This document shows, one piece after another, positions 45,806-59,517 of a stretch of 64,000 bases of DNA. The DNA lies in assembly GCA_021209875.1 (NCBI GenBank), contig JAGYVD010000003.1:2914001-2978000 (forward strand), given 5' to 3'. Under the pieces are notes generated by a model. The model did no database searches. It worked only from the letters and a program-made list of their open reading frames with translations, and was not told the origin of the DNA. The stretch is from Rosellinia necatrix. Taxonomy: Eukaryota; Ascomycota; Sordariomycetes; Xylariales; Xylariaceae. Position 1 is the first letter of the stretch. The number at the start of each line of letters is the position of its first letter. The position numbers and the translations under genes are program-made.

Positions 45806-48800
45806 CTTGTGCCTATGTAAAGTGCCTATCTGAGTGCCTAGTTATGCGAGCAATGTTGATCGGAGAGAATCAGGCGCTCTAGAGCTCTAGAGGACAATTG
45901 GAAATGATGATGGGTGGATGGATGGATGGATGGATAGATGAAGATGCTGATGCTAAACTACAACATAAACCTGCCCGTCTCTATTTTTGCCTCACAAGAC
46001 CACGCTTCGGGCATTCCATCGGCTCAAGGGCCCTTCCCTTCCGAAGGCCCTTCCGAGAGCCCTTCCCCGAGGGCATCGCGAAACATCCTTTCTCCACGCC
46101 GCACGACTCGCTCTGCGCAAGCTTGCATGTGTATAGTTACATAGGTCTTCCTCCTTCTCAACACTCAACCCCCCCCTCAGCGAATAACGGATATACAAAC
46201 GAACCCTCCTACTACGTCGCGCGTTTCCATGTACCGTACGTTGGTTATGTCGCCATGTCGCTTGAAACTCACCGCCAAATCCTCGCTCTCCAATTAACTA
46301 CTCCTTTTGGCTCTCCGCGCAACGATCGAGTCAGCCGTCGCATGCGTGAGTGATATTCGCAAAAGCATTTCTCGTGAGACTCAGTCCGCTACGCTACGGG
46401 TAACGCTGTGAACTACCGAACGGCCTGCCATAGTAGGGGTGTAATAGGAACCGTGATACCGAGAAGCTGCCCCCCCGGATAAAACTAGGCGACCGTTCCC
46501 GTCGCATTGGGATGCTTGTTTGTCCGTACCGTACACTACACTACACGCCAGGCTGTGAATCCTTTCGCGTTCACCACATCGTCGTCATCGTCGTCCTATC
46601 CCACCGTATAGCCCCGGCGCGCACGGCTCACGAAGCCCGCCCCGGGACACCGGCCACGCCAGGAAACGACTCACCACATCATGGGGTCGTCCCATTTCTC
46701 AGACGTTTCTCAAACTGTTTTCCATCGCACTAATAACATCAAACTCCCCTTGGGGCAACCCAATGCGGGGGCATCTCAAGACTCGCGTCTCGCCGAATCT
46801 GTACTAAAACCCGAGCGCGCATGTCCGGTACGCGATCGGCATGAAGGGGAATGCGACCAGGGTTGCGGCGTGGCAGTGCAAAGTGAACTTCATCTCATCG
46901 CCCAGTCTCACGTGCGCTACCTAGCTAACCTGGCTAACCCGGCTGCACATATACACTACATACATACATACATACATACATACATACATAGTAGTGTACT
47001 AGTTATGATACCCGTACCTGTTAATCAATATACTTGGTAGGGGAGGGAGGGGGGAGGAGGAGAACCCGAAACTACCTACGACCGCTCTGCCATGGCGGTG
47101 TTTCCTCGAGAGGAGAGCGAATCTACACTACACTACCGTGCCATGCCGCTTGTCGTCACTATCACGTTTTCACGCCCGTTACATGCACTAGGTAGCTCCT
47201 CGGTGATCGCCAATATCGCCCTCAACTACCTATTCCGGCCTAGCAGTTGACGTCAAGGCCCGGTCTGGTGGAAGATCCGATGCTTCGGCAGGCGGTCCAC
47301 AAGCGCTGCTACCAATCTCATTTGTGTGAAACAGCCATGGAGGCATTCCTTGCCATCCCGACTACTAGTGTAGTCTATACATCCATACACACTTTCCAGG
47401 TACACAGGTATTATTAGCCATGGTGATATCACACAATCTAGAGCTGGATAGTACCGGCAAACACAGTGATCTCCCCTATTATCTGCAGCTCTCATTCCCA
47501 CGTGATAGGGTCCTGAAAGCCACGGGAGCGGTCAAGTGTGTGTGTGTGTGTGTAGTGGATGTGGGCGTCAATGCCTCAGTTATCGCCGAACCTGATATCA
47601 CACGATGGATGCGTACCACCTATCCTATAGGACTTCATCCTTATTACTTATTAGATCCGACCAAATTAAACTCGATGTGTATAAACAACCCAAGTGACGA
47701 CGCCGCCGCCGCCACCCCGTGTCACCCCGCGATACCACCTTCTTAGTGGCCGAGCGCACCGTTGGTCCTTGCGCCGACGATAGCGCCCTTCGACGCTCGT
47801 GCTGATGTGAGAATCCAGATCTCCTATACAGCTTACTCCCCCCCCTACAATGCAGATCGGACGATGAAATGGTAGCACGTTCGGCTATCAAACACAGATT
47901 CTGCATGATGTTGATCCTCACCACCCCAATAGCCGACTGTGATTTGCCGGCATTGAATTGATGATGATAAATAACCACATTACAGCGCGGCTTCTCACGG
48001 TCAGATCCGCCCCATGAGGCTTGCTTCGTCCCTCATCGCACTACCCTAGTATGTATTCAGGAAGTGATGACGCATAACCTGCCTGATCCGCTTGGGGGCA
48101 ATATCTGATATATCGGTCTGTTTTGGCCGGTGGTATCCCGCAAATCGAGAGAGACAAAAAAAAAAAAAGAACGTACATATATGTACGCCTCCAGAATTCA
48201 GGGGTCCCCCGAGAGTGGGACGCGGAACGCAACGGTGACCCAGCAGCAGATTATTCTAGGACGTTTAATCTCCACCAGCCACAATTATTGTCAATATACA
48301 CACTACTGTTTGCCTACTGTTTGTCTTCTGTACGTAGTGTATCTACGGTAGATACGAGGGGGAGCTCTCAACTACCGCGCGCTAGGGAGGCGACGTTCAG
48401 CTACACTAGTTACAGCCCCGGTGCCTTACGTGGCTATCCACGGATGAAATGGATGCTTGATAACGGCGGCGTCCCGAGACCTCATTCATGCATTCTCCAG
48501 TATCAGGATGTGCCGTTGGGATCCAATTGAAAACGATAGTAATAGTAGTTAATAATGAAAATAATATTGATGATAATAACGCTGGTAATAATAATGGTAA
48601 TAATAATATTAATGAAATCAAATAATCCTTGGGCTTCACCTCTCTTCTCAATAGAGGGACCGGTTGAAACGTGTTGTGTTTATCGGCCGAATTATACACC
48701 AGGTGTTAAAGCCGAGCATTGTTTACAACGGCCCATTTACTTGATTTTTTTTTTTTTTGAGGCGGTCTACAGATTCCGCGGTTCGGCTGGTCAGTACGCG

Positions 48801-50352
48801 TGTCACGGCTAGCAGCTTACAGCCCCTTGGGAGCCTCCGGGTAGAGCTCTCCGCCCTGCCCTGGCGTTGCGTGGACGTGGACGAACCCGTCGCACAGTAT
48901 CCGTTCGCAATTGACCACTTAGATCATTTTTTTTTCTTTTCCTTCTTTCCCCTTAGGCACGCGGCGGCATCTGCTGTAGGTCACGGTACCGGCGGGAGAA
49001 ACAAAAAAAAAACCCATGTATCCGTATAGACGTGTATGTATGTGTGTGCATGTACAAGTAGTGTATGTATGTATGTATGGGTGTGTGTGTGTGTGTGTCG
49101 CAATATGAACCACGAGAGCCCGCTTGCTCAACGCCTCCCCCAACCAGAGCTGGGTGAGTGAGATATGTAGGTACGACGGACGACCATAGCCAAGGGACGG
49201 ACGGCCTATGAGACAAAGCTTATGTGCGTCTCACAGCCTCCGATCACACTCCGCCCTCGGCATCCGGCAGGGGGCCCCAAAATCTGTGCTTCCCGGGGCG
49301 ATCGCCTTCCCTCCCTCCCTCCCCCTTCAGCCATTTGACGACATGCCCTCCTACGATACCGTGCAGTCGTGTTCCCGCTGGGGACGGGTAAATGTAGGTA
49401 TCCGAAACAGAAGCCGTGCTGTCCTGCCGCGCGTACCACCGACTTAGACTTGGGCCTCTGCCATGGAAATAGCCCCTTATGTCAGCCTCGTGCCAGCACA
49501 CTAGTTTAGCCGGGTAAGGCTGACGAAGCCCTCTCTCTTTCTCCCCCACCCCCAGGCTACTAGACTCTTTTCATGCGTTCGTAATCTTACCCGGGTAGTG
49601 TCCATACCACGTGATGACTGAAGGGCTCTCTCTCCTCTCTCACACTCTCTGTGTGTGTGTATAACTATGTGTGTATGCGTGTAGCTCGCCGCCTACCGGC
49701 CGGTGAAGTGCATCCCATAGACTAACACATATCGGGAGACGGCGTCTTTGAGAGAGAGTCCCGCTGCCACTGGGCTGGGAGCCATCAGTATTAGGCACCG
49801 GCACTAGTCTCTAGCATAACATCACAAACGCTGCTATACAGATTAGGCGTGCCAGGAGTGGAATACGGTCACTGTCGAAGGCGTATAGTCTAACCAGCTG
49901 TCCCAGCCCTCTCTTCCCATGGGGGTCGACTACCATGGGAGAGGGAGGGGGGGGGCGAATGAATCACCATGTCCCCGGCCGACCGGGCAGCACGCCGTTT
50001 TTTTTCGACTTGCAGTATTATGCGCCAGGCCTGCCTGCCAGCGCCAATGACGACCTGGTCGTTATGCACGGGAGGGGGCTCCGACAGCGTCAAGGTGCAC
50101 TACGTATGTATCTAGAGGCGAACTGATGCGGCGGCCGGGGGGTGTCTGACTGCCAGAGATGGTCGGCAAACCCCCTCGAGTGGTTCTCCGCCACATGAAG
50201 GTTAGCCCGCGTATGGCTAGATGCGAAAGCCAAAATGCACGGCCCCGCATGAGCAGGACAACACATTTTCGACCCAAGCTGTGGGTATCGCATGCCGGAG
50301 CGACCCCCCGGTGTGGTGTTTTCTTAACTACGGGCGATGCCGTCGCCGCAGC

Positions 50353-50526
50353 CGCTACCACTACCACTACCACTACCACCACCGCCGCCGCCGCCGCCGC
50401 TCTGCTGCTACTGCTACTGCTACTGCTACTGCTGCTAATGTTGATGCTGTTGCTGTTGCTGTTGTTGCTGTTGTTGCTGTCGTCATCGTCGCCGTCGTCA
50501 TTCTTGTTCTTGTTCTTGTTATTGTT
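50353..50526. repeat. Compound triplet repeat (CTA/CAC/CCG/GCT/GTT/GTC)
   Basis: A 170-bp stretch built wholly of triplets that drift from CTACCA through CCG, CTG and GTT to GTC and CTT. It is open in several frames on both strands, so its open frames are not evidence of a gene. Confidence 0.93.
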
Positions 50527-51022
50527 TGTGCACAGAACGAACTTACCTGACTTGGTACGTACGCACGCAGGCACGCAAGCAACGCAAGCAATGCAAGCAA
50601 CGCAAGGTGTGGCCAAGCTGAGACACGATAAATATACCCTTATCTCACAAAAAAAAAAAAAAGACGGCCCGTTGTCATATGCTGTCATATGAGAGATCCA
50701 TCCCCTAGTGATGTTTTCGGCCGAGTTGGGTTGATCCAACCGACATAGGTTTAACCCTCATGCACCCTCTCACCGTCCGGCCCAAGAGGGAAGAAGGCAC
50801 AAACCCAACCAACCCGCCCTTCCACCTGTCACCAAATGCCACACGGCCACGATGTAAACAAACGGATGTCCCGTCGCGAATAGCCCGACGGCCGTTCGCC
50901 TGCCAGCTCAGAGTGGAGGATTAAGCGACGGGGTCACTTCCGGCATAGCGGGCGGGCGATCGCACGAGAGCACCACCACCACCACCATCATCCTCTCTCT
51001 GCCATTCCGTACTAGTCAAGGC

Positions 51023-51175
51023 GGTCAGTCGGTCAGTCAGTCAGTCAGTCAGTCAGCCAGCCAGCCAACCAACCAACCAGCCAACCAGCCAGCCAGGCAG
51101 CCAGTCAGTTAGTCAGTCAGTCAGTCGGTCGGTAGATGGATGAATGAATGGATGGATGGATGGATGGATAGATGG
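51023..51175. repeat. CAGT/CAGC/CAAC/GGAT tetranucleotide array
   Basis: Tetramers that change from CAGT to CAGC and CAAC, back to CAGT and finally to GGAT. Confidence 0.93.
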
Positions 51176-52925
51176 CCCAGATGTAAATAGGTGGTTGGCT
51201 CGAACGTCCCCGGGGATAAAACAAAGCCCAGCCGTATGGAAGGCGGCCCGTGGGGTGGGCGTGGTTAGTTGGATAACGGCGTTTCGAATAGGCAAGCCAC
51301 GAGAACGTTTCGACGATTCCGATCTGTCCCCAGAGGGCCGGCCAAGTGTATAGCGAGAAGGCGTGCCCCGCGCGCGTCGCCATGCCATGCCATGCCATGC
51401 CATGCACGCGTCCAATTGGGGGCCCGGGAGTGTCCCAGCTTAGGTAGGACATGACGCCACAATTTGATGGCCGAGAGTTAAAAAAAAAAAACAAAGAAAA
51501 ACAAAAAAAACAAAACAAAAAAACGATATATCACATGCCTAGGGCCTACCCGATCATCGTGAAAGAATAACAACAACACTAACAGCAATAATAATAGAAA
51601 TAAAATAAAAAAAACAAGAAAAAAAGGTTGGGCCGATCTACGATGCCCTATGCAGCCCCGGACAAATGCCCCTGGGGACGAAGCGAACAGGTGTCATTGG
51701 AATCACGAACTCGGCTACCTCGTCGGCTCTCCCCGAGAGGGCACACAAGGCACCGTGCCACCCCCTCCCCTTCCGCCTCAGCCAGGACGGACCTCTGGGG
51801 AGAGGGGACCGGGTGCCCACGATGGTCGACCGGACCCTTTTTTTGTAAGGCAGAAAACGATCCTGGCGAGTCAGGTCCCCTCGCCTCGACGGGCGATCCG
51901 TTGCGTGCGTCGCCGCCACACACCGACCGGTTGGTCGGCGGTCCCCCATCCTCCCTCCCTTCCTTCCTTCCTCCCTCCCCGGATCTTGTCCCGCCTCGCT
52001 TGTGTAGCTCCGTGTATCCCGCTGGTAGGTCGACGAGACGCTTCTGTTTTGCCCGCCTTCGTGCCATGCTCTCTTCTTGCCCGCGAGGGAAGGCATGCGC
52101 CTGCCCCCTAAACCACGGGTACCGATGCCCTGGGCTCCGCAAACGCAACGCACGCCTCGTTTGCGATTGAGTTGACTATTACTACTACTACTACAAATAG
52201 CAGTCGTTACCTGTTGGTTGGGAACACGCGGCCGTAGCTGAGTGACCAACCTTTTTATTTGTCGCGCTTTGACTCATTAGGCTGCCCGGGGCGTGGGATT
52301 AACTACTCTATCGACGATACTAATTGTGTACCATCATTGATCGTACTTCTGTTTGGTGGATAAACAAGTCTTAGCCTCTTGCTGGCATAGCTAGACAGTC
52401 ATTTATTTCTATCATGGTACCCAAATGTATGTACGTTGGTCTCGTGGACGCATCCCTCCCCATCCGGATTTCACAAGATACAAATTCTCTGCAAGTGAAG
52501 ACAGTGGCTCACAACTAACCCCATCCATTGATTGGCCTTTTAATCTACGGATGCGGTGATGGATACCGAGGCGATTTTGTGTACTGCCACGACAGGAAGG
52601 AAATCTGGCTTGGTGAAAAGAACAGGACTAGCGGGTTATCTTTAGGGCGTGACTGCTCTATTCATCCGTATTTCTAGCCATATTCTATCCTAGGTGGTAC
52701 ACCATTCTGGCATGCCAAGATTTGACGCCCCTCTTGAAGAAAGGAGCATACTAGTGCCTAAAAACTATCTCGAATAACCACTGGGGGTTGTGTGGCATGT
52801 TACGCTTTCATCAAGACCTGCCATCAAATCATCAAGTTGCCGTAAGAGAGCCTATGGAAGGCTCAGTATCCGGCTTACCCCATACTCTTATTGTCACGAA
52901 GCACTCTTGGTAAGACTCCCCGACT

Positions 52926-55846
52926 CTATCTCAGGAGCCCTGTGGCTTTAGACAGGAAGAAGGGGTGTTTCAGAGCTTCGGATGGGGTAATTCTCTTGTC
53001 GGGGTTGAGTGCGAGACAGCGTTCAAGTAGATCAACGAAGTTATTGAGATCTCTCGACTCCGTATCGTTCATCCCCCCTGACGCGGCCATGAGGCGTGTC
53101 CGCAGATCACGGGTAGGCTTGACGATAGTGAGGGTACGGATGGTTGTCTAGAAAAGGTTGGGTTAGTATGCATCTACTAAGAATCGGCCCAGGATGGGCA
53201 ATGGCACGATAATGCCGCAAAAACGAGGAGTGCGAAATATAGCAGCGAACTCGATACCGTGCGAGCGCTCAGATGGGAGGCTGGTAATATAATTCAAACT
53301 AAACATAGTGCCGATCTTCCATGGAGCGAAACAAGGGGTACGAGCGCACTGGAGAGAAGGGTACGTGATGGATGAGCTTATTATAACAGGTTAGGGGCAA
53401 GCAACGTTGCTTGGGGGCATATCGAGGAGCGTGCACCGACCTTCACTACCCACTAGGGAGGGCATTGGGGACGGACCATCGAGAAACAGTTATATGTGAT
53501 AGAACCATGAAACAAGGGGAAACGAACGATACGCACCTTTCCAAGCGCTTTATCCCGTTCAGCGCTGATAAAGTTTCCGGCTTCATCGAAATGTAGATGT
53601 GATAATTCACCTCGTTTGTAGAGCTTGGCACTGAACTTGCCACGGATCTCCATAATTGCCTTCAGCATCTGGTTGTTGCTATCGCCCGCAAATAATATCT
53701 TTCCAGTGTACAGTTCGTACAAAGTACAACCAATGGACCACATATCAACGGCATAATCATACGGCATCCCTAGAATGATCTCGGGCGCGCGGTAGAATCG
53801 GCTGACAAGGTAAGGAGTAATTTCAGTGTGTGCAGTCGCGGCGTCGGATCGGTCAATGGCTGTACCCAAGTCACAGATCTTCAATATATTCCGGGTCTCG
53901 TTGACCTGTACAAATGTTAGCCGTGGATATTGCAATGGAATGTACCATGTCTTACCAGAATGTTGTCCGGTTTGAGATCGGCGTGTACGATACTACACTT
54001 TCGAAGGTGAGCCAGCGCAACAAAGATTTGATGGGCATAGGCACGAGTGGCACTCAAATTGATACCAATGTTATTGCCAAACTTCCTCAGCACCTCGCGC
54101 AGGTTCAGACTAAGATTCTCGAATGCTAAGCAAAGATGACCTTTATGCTCGAAATGGCGCTCGAACTTGACGATGTGTTTGCGGTTCTCGGGGTCGGCAT
54201 CGTTGAGTTTTTGTAGAATTGCGATTTCGGTGAAGCCTCCCTTCCTCAAGGCATCATTATTTCGCATCATTTTGATAGCCACAAGCCTCTTGTTAGTTAT
54301 GTCGACAGCCCGGGCCACACCAGAAAACATGCCCTTGCCCAAGGTAGATTGGACTTGATACCGACCGTTCATGATCTCACCATTGCGGATCTTATAATAG
54401 CCATCTTTGTCATCGCCTTCTAAAATACCACCTCCGTTAGGCTGTGCCAGAGCAGCGGGGTCTTTACGGTCGTCCACGGTGGTGTCAATATGAATAGCCT
54501 TTGGAGCGACAAACTTGTCTTCGTCAAAGTCCTCAGCAAACATGTCGAAGTCGTCATCGTCCTCAGCCGCCGGTTTCTTTGGGCTTCGCTCCTCATGGAC
54601 TGGTGGTATCTCAGCTTTCTGATCAGAATGCAAAATCTCCCCATGAGGACCAACATGACCGTGGCGACGCTCGTCCCTGAGCTCATCTTCTCTCATATCA
54701 GCCGTAGGGTCATAGTCCGCAGCAGAAGGCCCGTCTTCGTCATCACCGTCTCTGGGGTTACCATGAGTGTTGATAAGCTCTTGGTCGTTAGCAATATCAA
54801 GTGGTGCAAGTGACAATCCTTCCTGTAGACTCGGTGAACGGGGCGACGAAAAAGCTGCACATTGGGTCAGCCAGAGAGGGTACATCAGATATTGGGCTAT
54901 ACTTACTAGACTGTGGGGTATTGGCCTCAGTAGCCATTGGGGTGCTCCCTCGTGTTGGAGTTGGAGATGAGCCGTTGGCTTTCTCGGACGACTGGAGGGC
55001 TTGCACGAGCATTGGAGTTGCCCGTGCCTTTGTAAGGAGCTCTTGGCGGCGGCGGCGACGGCGTTCTAGTTCTGCGTCGATATCGATGGGGTTTTCACTT
55101 TCGAAAGCCTTTTCCGGCTCAATCACCTTCGCCGAACGACCCGTGGGTGTGTTACCTGAGTCCCTAGAGGCAGCATCTGTAGTCTTGACTGTAGATCTTT
55201 GTTTAGAAGTATCCGGGGAGCCTCTAACAGGCCGTGGGCTGTTTTGACGGCGACTTGACCTCATACTATCGGTGCCATTTCGATCTGTATCTCGCCGCGC
55301 TCGATCATTCTCTCGTCTGAAGGCATCCCCTCCGTCTCGCTCCCCACACGACGAATTATATGGGGAGCGCGTGCGGTTTCTTGGCCTCTTATCGGAATAG
55401 CGGTCACGGTCCTGACTTCGATCTCTGGCCCGATCGCGGCCATGATTCCGATCCCTGTCGTCGTAATGTAAGTTGGTTGTTGACGAACGAGAGGGTGGGC
55501 GATCTTCGTCGTCATAAGAAATACGAGTACGGCGGTAACTGTCGCGGGAATCTTCGTAATGGACACGAAAGCGTCGCGGGTCTGGGTCTAAGCGACCGCC
55601 GCGGTAGGAATCCCGATCATCGTGGGATCGCTTCAGCCCGCGGGGCGAGCGGCTTCGTCGCGAAGCGGCCGGGCGGTGTCTCGGGCCATTTGAATATTCT
55701 GGGGATCTTGAGCGTGAAAATCTAGCTCGACTTCTGTCCATTCGGTCAACGCCATGTCCATCAATCTGAGGCAGTGAAGTTGCCTTCGAGTTTCCCCCAC
55801 GGTTCTCCACGATCTCGCCCTCATCGGAACTAGATGACGACGTCAT
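52926..55846 (-). CDS. prp4: PRP4-type spliceosomal protein kinase
   Basis: A nuclear kinase that phosphorylates U4/U6.U5 tri-snRNP proteins and is needed for spliceosome activation. Exons: 54907-55846, 53956-54854, 53537-53905 and 52926-53147; 809 residues with all phases consistent. Residues 1-300 are an Arg/Ser/Asp-rich domain (MTSSSSSDEGEIVENRGG, many RSR and RDR runs). An acidic linker follows (AAEDDDDFDMFAEDFDEDKF). Kinase motifs: LGKGMFSGV glycine loop, VAIKMMRNN catalytic Lys, IVHADLKPDNILV (His-Ala-Asp in place of HRD, typical of PRP4), CDLGTAI (DLG in place of DFG), SRFYRAPEIILG, and MWSIGCTLYELYTG. The C-terminal TLTIVKPTRDLRTRL and HPFFLSKATGLLR close the domain. The 389-bp last intron is the longest of the gene. 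Confidence 0.97.
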
Positions 55847-56568
55847 CTTGCTTGCTCACTTTGTTTTCAGAAGGACGCACAAGCGTGCGACCGGCTTCGG
55901 GTCTTTGAGAGGGGAAACAAGTGTCAGTTTAAAGAGCTCGACCACGTCACGATGCAGAAAATTGGGTCGAACCGGGAAGCGTTTCTCCTCTCAACTACGT
56001 CGCATTACGAAGTCGCCCAAGTCGATTGCAGTGGGAATGAGGCTGGGGTCAGGGACTGAGGTGAAGGATACTATGGCGAGCAAGGAATGAAATTACAGCA
56101 GAAAAGGTTGAGTCGATGTCGGAGCACAGGTTGAGAGCGTGCCGCGCGTGTAAATGGGGAAGGAGAGGATTAGGATCCGACAAAGGGACGTCACGCTAAA
56201 AGCAGAACCATGGTAAGTAACTTGGAAGGCTGAGATAAACTAGGCCAGACTTGCGTAAGAAGGAACGTGCTATGGTATAGTGCGGGGGCCCAATGTTACA
56301 CTGTCTGGCCGGATTACGACAGGTTCCAAGGTTGCGGCATGACATGATTTATAGAAGGATAAGATAAGATAAGTCGCTAGGTAGGTACCTACCTAATAGT
56401 TATGGGCAGATAAGCGAAGTCCTACAACCGCCAGCAGCCCTCCCGACGAGACCCCGCGACTGTCATTCTTAGATACCGCGACAAACCTCATCTTTATCTC
56501 CGAATTCGAGGTTGTTTCCCTCGACGCTTACTCTTTACATCTCCCCGTAGTTTCGTATATCTGTCACC
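55847..56568. promoter_or_regulatory. Divergent promoter region of PRP4 and TMA7
   Basis: A 722-bp gap between divergent start codons that must contain both promoters. It includes one TAGGTAGGTACCTACCTA motif at about 56380-56396. I see no clear TATA box. Confidence 0.5.
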
Positions 56569-57889
<1,321 letters not shown>

Positions 57890-59234
57890 ATGGCAGCTCC
57901 ACCACCCGGGCCACGGCAGCGCCGGCAGCGCGCTTCATCCGCCGTCTCGGCGCTATCTGACGCGGCAGCGGCCGCCGGGGAGAAAGTACCATCATCGTCG
58001 TCGTCGTCGTCGGCCGAGCTGTTGCTGCTGCTGCTCTGGGACGAGCTGCCGCGGTGGCGGCGGGACAACGCGTTCATCCTCTCGGGGTACCGGCCGGCGA
58101 GCGGCAGCTACCTCGGGTCGCTGCTCAGCGTCTTCCGCGTGCACAACGAGAGCGTCAACATCTGGACGCACGCCGCCGGCTCCCTCGTCCTTGTGCCCCT
58201 CGCCGCCCTGTGCCTCTACGCCGAGATTGCCCCGCGCCGCGCTGCCGCCGGCCCCGCCGACGAGCTCGTCTTCGCCTGCTTCCTGTCCGGCGCCGCCCTC
58301 TGCCTCGGCATGAGCGCCACCTACCACGCCCTCTCCAACCACTCCGAGTCCGTCGCCAAGTGGGGCAACAAGCTCGACTACTCTGGCATCGTCTGCTTGA
58401 TCGTCGGCAGCTACGTCCCGGCCCTGTATTACGGGCTCTTCTGCGAACCCGCGTTGATGAGTGTGTACCTCTACGGGGTAAGTCCCTTTCGTGATACTAA
58501 AAAATAAAAAATAAAATAAATTTTTAAAAAAAGAGATAAGATCTCATATTTGGATCTTTCTCATCGGAATCATTAGAGGGGCGGCGGTGGGGGACCTTCT
58601 GGGATTGTTGCTGATGTCGCTGTTATTGGCTGTTAGATCTTCCTTCTCGGCTTCGGCTGCGGTGTTGTTTCCTGGGTGGAACGGTTTCGGACACCACAAT
58701 GGCGCCCGGTGTGTACCCCCGGGGCATTCCATTTCTCGTCTAAGAGAACTTCCCCGCCCACATTTACTCTACGAGCATCTGCACCCATTGGGAAATAAGT
58801 TAGACTCCCTGCTACGGGCAACGGGTACTGATATTCGGATGCTTATAGTACCGAGCCGCCATGTTTGTCGGTCTGGGGCTCTCAGGAGTCATCCCCGTCT
58901 GTCATGGGCTCGCCATTTACGGATACCAGTCCTTGAACGATCGGATGGGTTTGAATTGGGTCCTATTTCAAGGAACCCTTTATATCTTCGGGGCCTTCTT
59001 ATATGCTGTAAGTAAACAATACTATCTTACAAACCAACGTCATGTTAAGGGTACTGACAATGCCACAAGATACGATGGCCCGAGCGAACATCCCCAGGAA
59101 CATTCGATATTTGGGGCCACTCACACCAGCTCTTCCACATCCTCATCTTGCTTGCTGCTGCGTCACACTTCAAAGGGATGAGAAAGGCTTTTGATTATCA
59201 TCATAGTACCCTAGGGGCTCAGTGTCCGTTATAG
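57890..59234 (+). CDS. IZH/PAQR (adiponectin-receptor/hemolysin-III family) membrane protein
   Basis: A seven-transmembrane protein of 327 residues, in the family of yeast Izh1-4 (zinc and sterol homeostasis, osmotin signalling) and human AdipoR. Exons: 57890-58477, 58637-58708, 58849-59007 and 59070-59234, all in phase 0. The N-terminus is Ala/Pro/Ser-rich and cytosolic. Family motifs: FILSGYRPASGSYLGSL, RVHNESVNIWTHAAGS (entry to TM1), SATYHALSNHS (first zinc-ligand His), NKLDYSGIVCLIVGSYVP, FRTPQWRPYRAAMFVGLGLSG, and near the end DIWGHSHQLFHILILLAAASHF (the HxxxH pair). The DNA of exon 1 is extremely GC-rich and holds short TCG and CTG triplet runs coding for Ser and Leu at about residues 38-52. 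Convergent with the TFIIIC gene, 283 bp apart. Confidence 0.95.
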
Positions 59235-59517
59235 GACCATAGTCGTGGAATCGTAGTGTTTCATTAAAGTGTAAATATAGGTTCTGGTCAATACTGAACT
59301 AACGAACAACTAAGATGATATCAACCATGTAACTAACGACCGAAAGCTAGTCCAACTTCGTTCGTAGCGCCATTCACACTGGACTCCAGAGATGATCAAC
59401 CGAAACGCGACGCCGGGGTAAAATCGCGAACCGGCAGAATTGGTATACACACACTCAAGTTGCGTATCGGAGGCCGCTATGCTCCAGTCTTGTCCTTTTC
59501 ATCCAGTTCAGGCGTTT

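Larger units (their letters stand above)
41863..52925. other. 11-kb gene-free region dense in microsatellites
   Basis: I find no gene, tRNA or rRNA I can support. The first few hundred bases are the 5' region of the Ran1-like kinase. The remainder is rich in simple repeats: ACTAC pentamers (42893-42915, 45011-45041, 46531-46545, 47124-47136), GAACAGGC units (42927-42960), (TC)n (44703-44738), TATG (45046-45075), and GTGTATAT arrays (45634-45805). GGAT (45908-45936), CATA (46956-46990), AAT-type triplets (48538-48625), triplet arrays (50353-50526), CAGT/CAGC tetramers (51023-51135) and CCATG pentamers (51383-51405) follow. Long poly-A runs lie near 51480-51530 and 51600-51625. Confidence 0.6.

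Noticed and set aside
50062..50739. 225-residue minus-strand and 177-residue plus-strand open frames
   Set aside because: Triplet repeats keep several frames open on both strands; the flanks carry no domain.
51628..52249. Five overlapping open frames of 150-200 residues on both strands
   Set aside because: GC-rich sequence lacking stops in most frames at once; no motif, and none is preferred.
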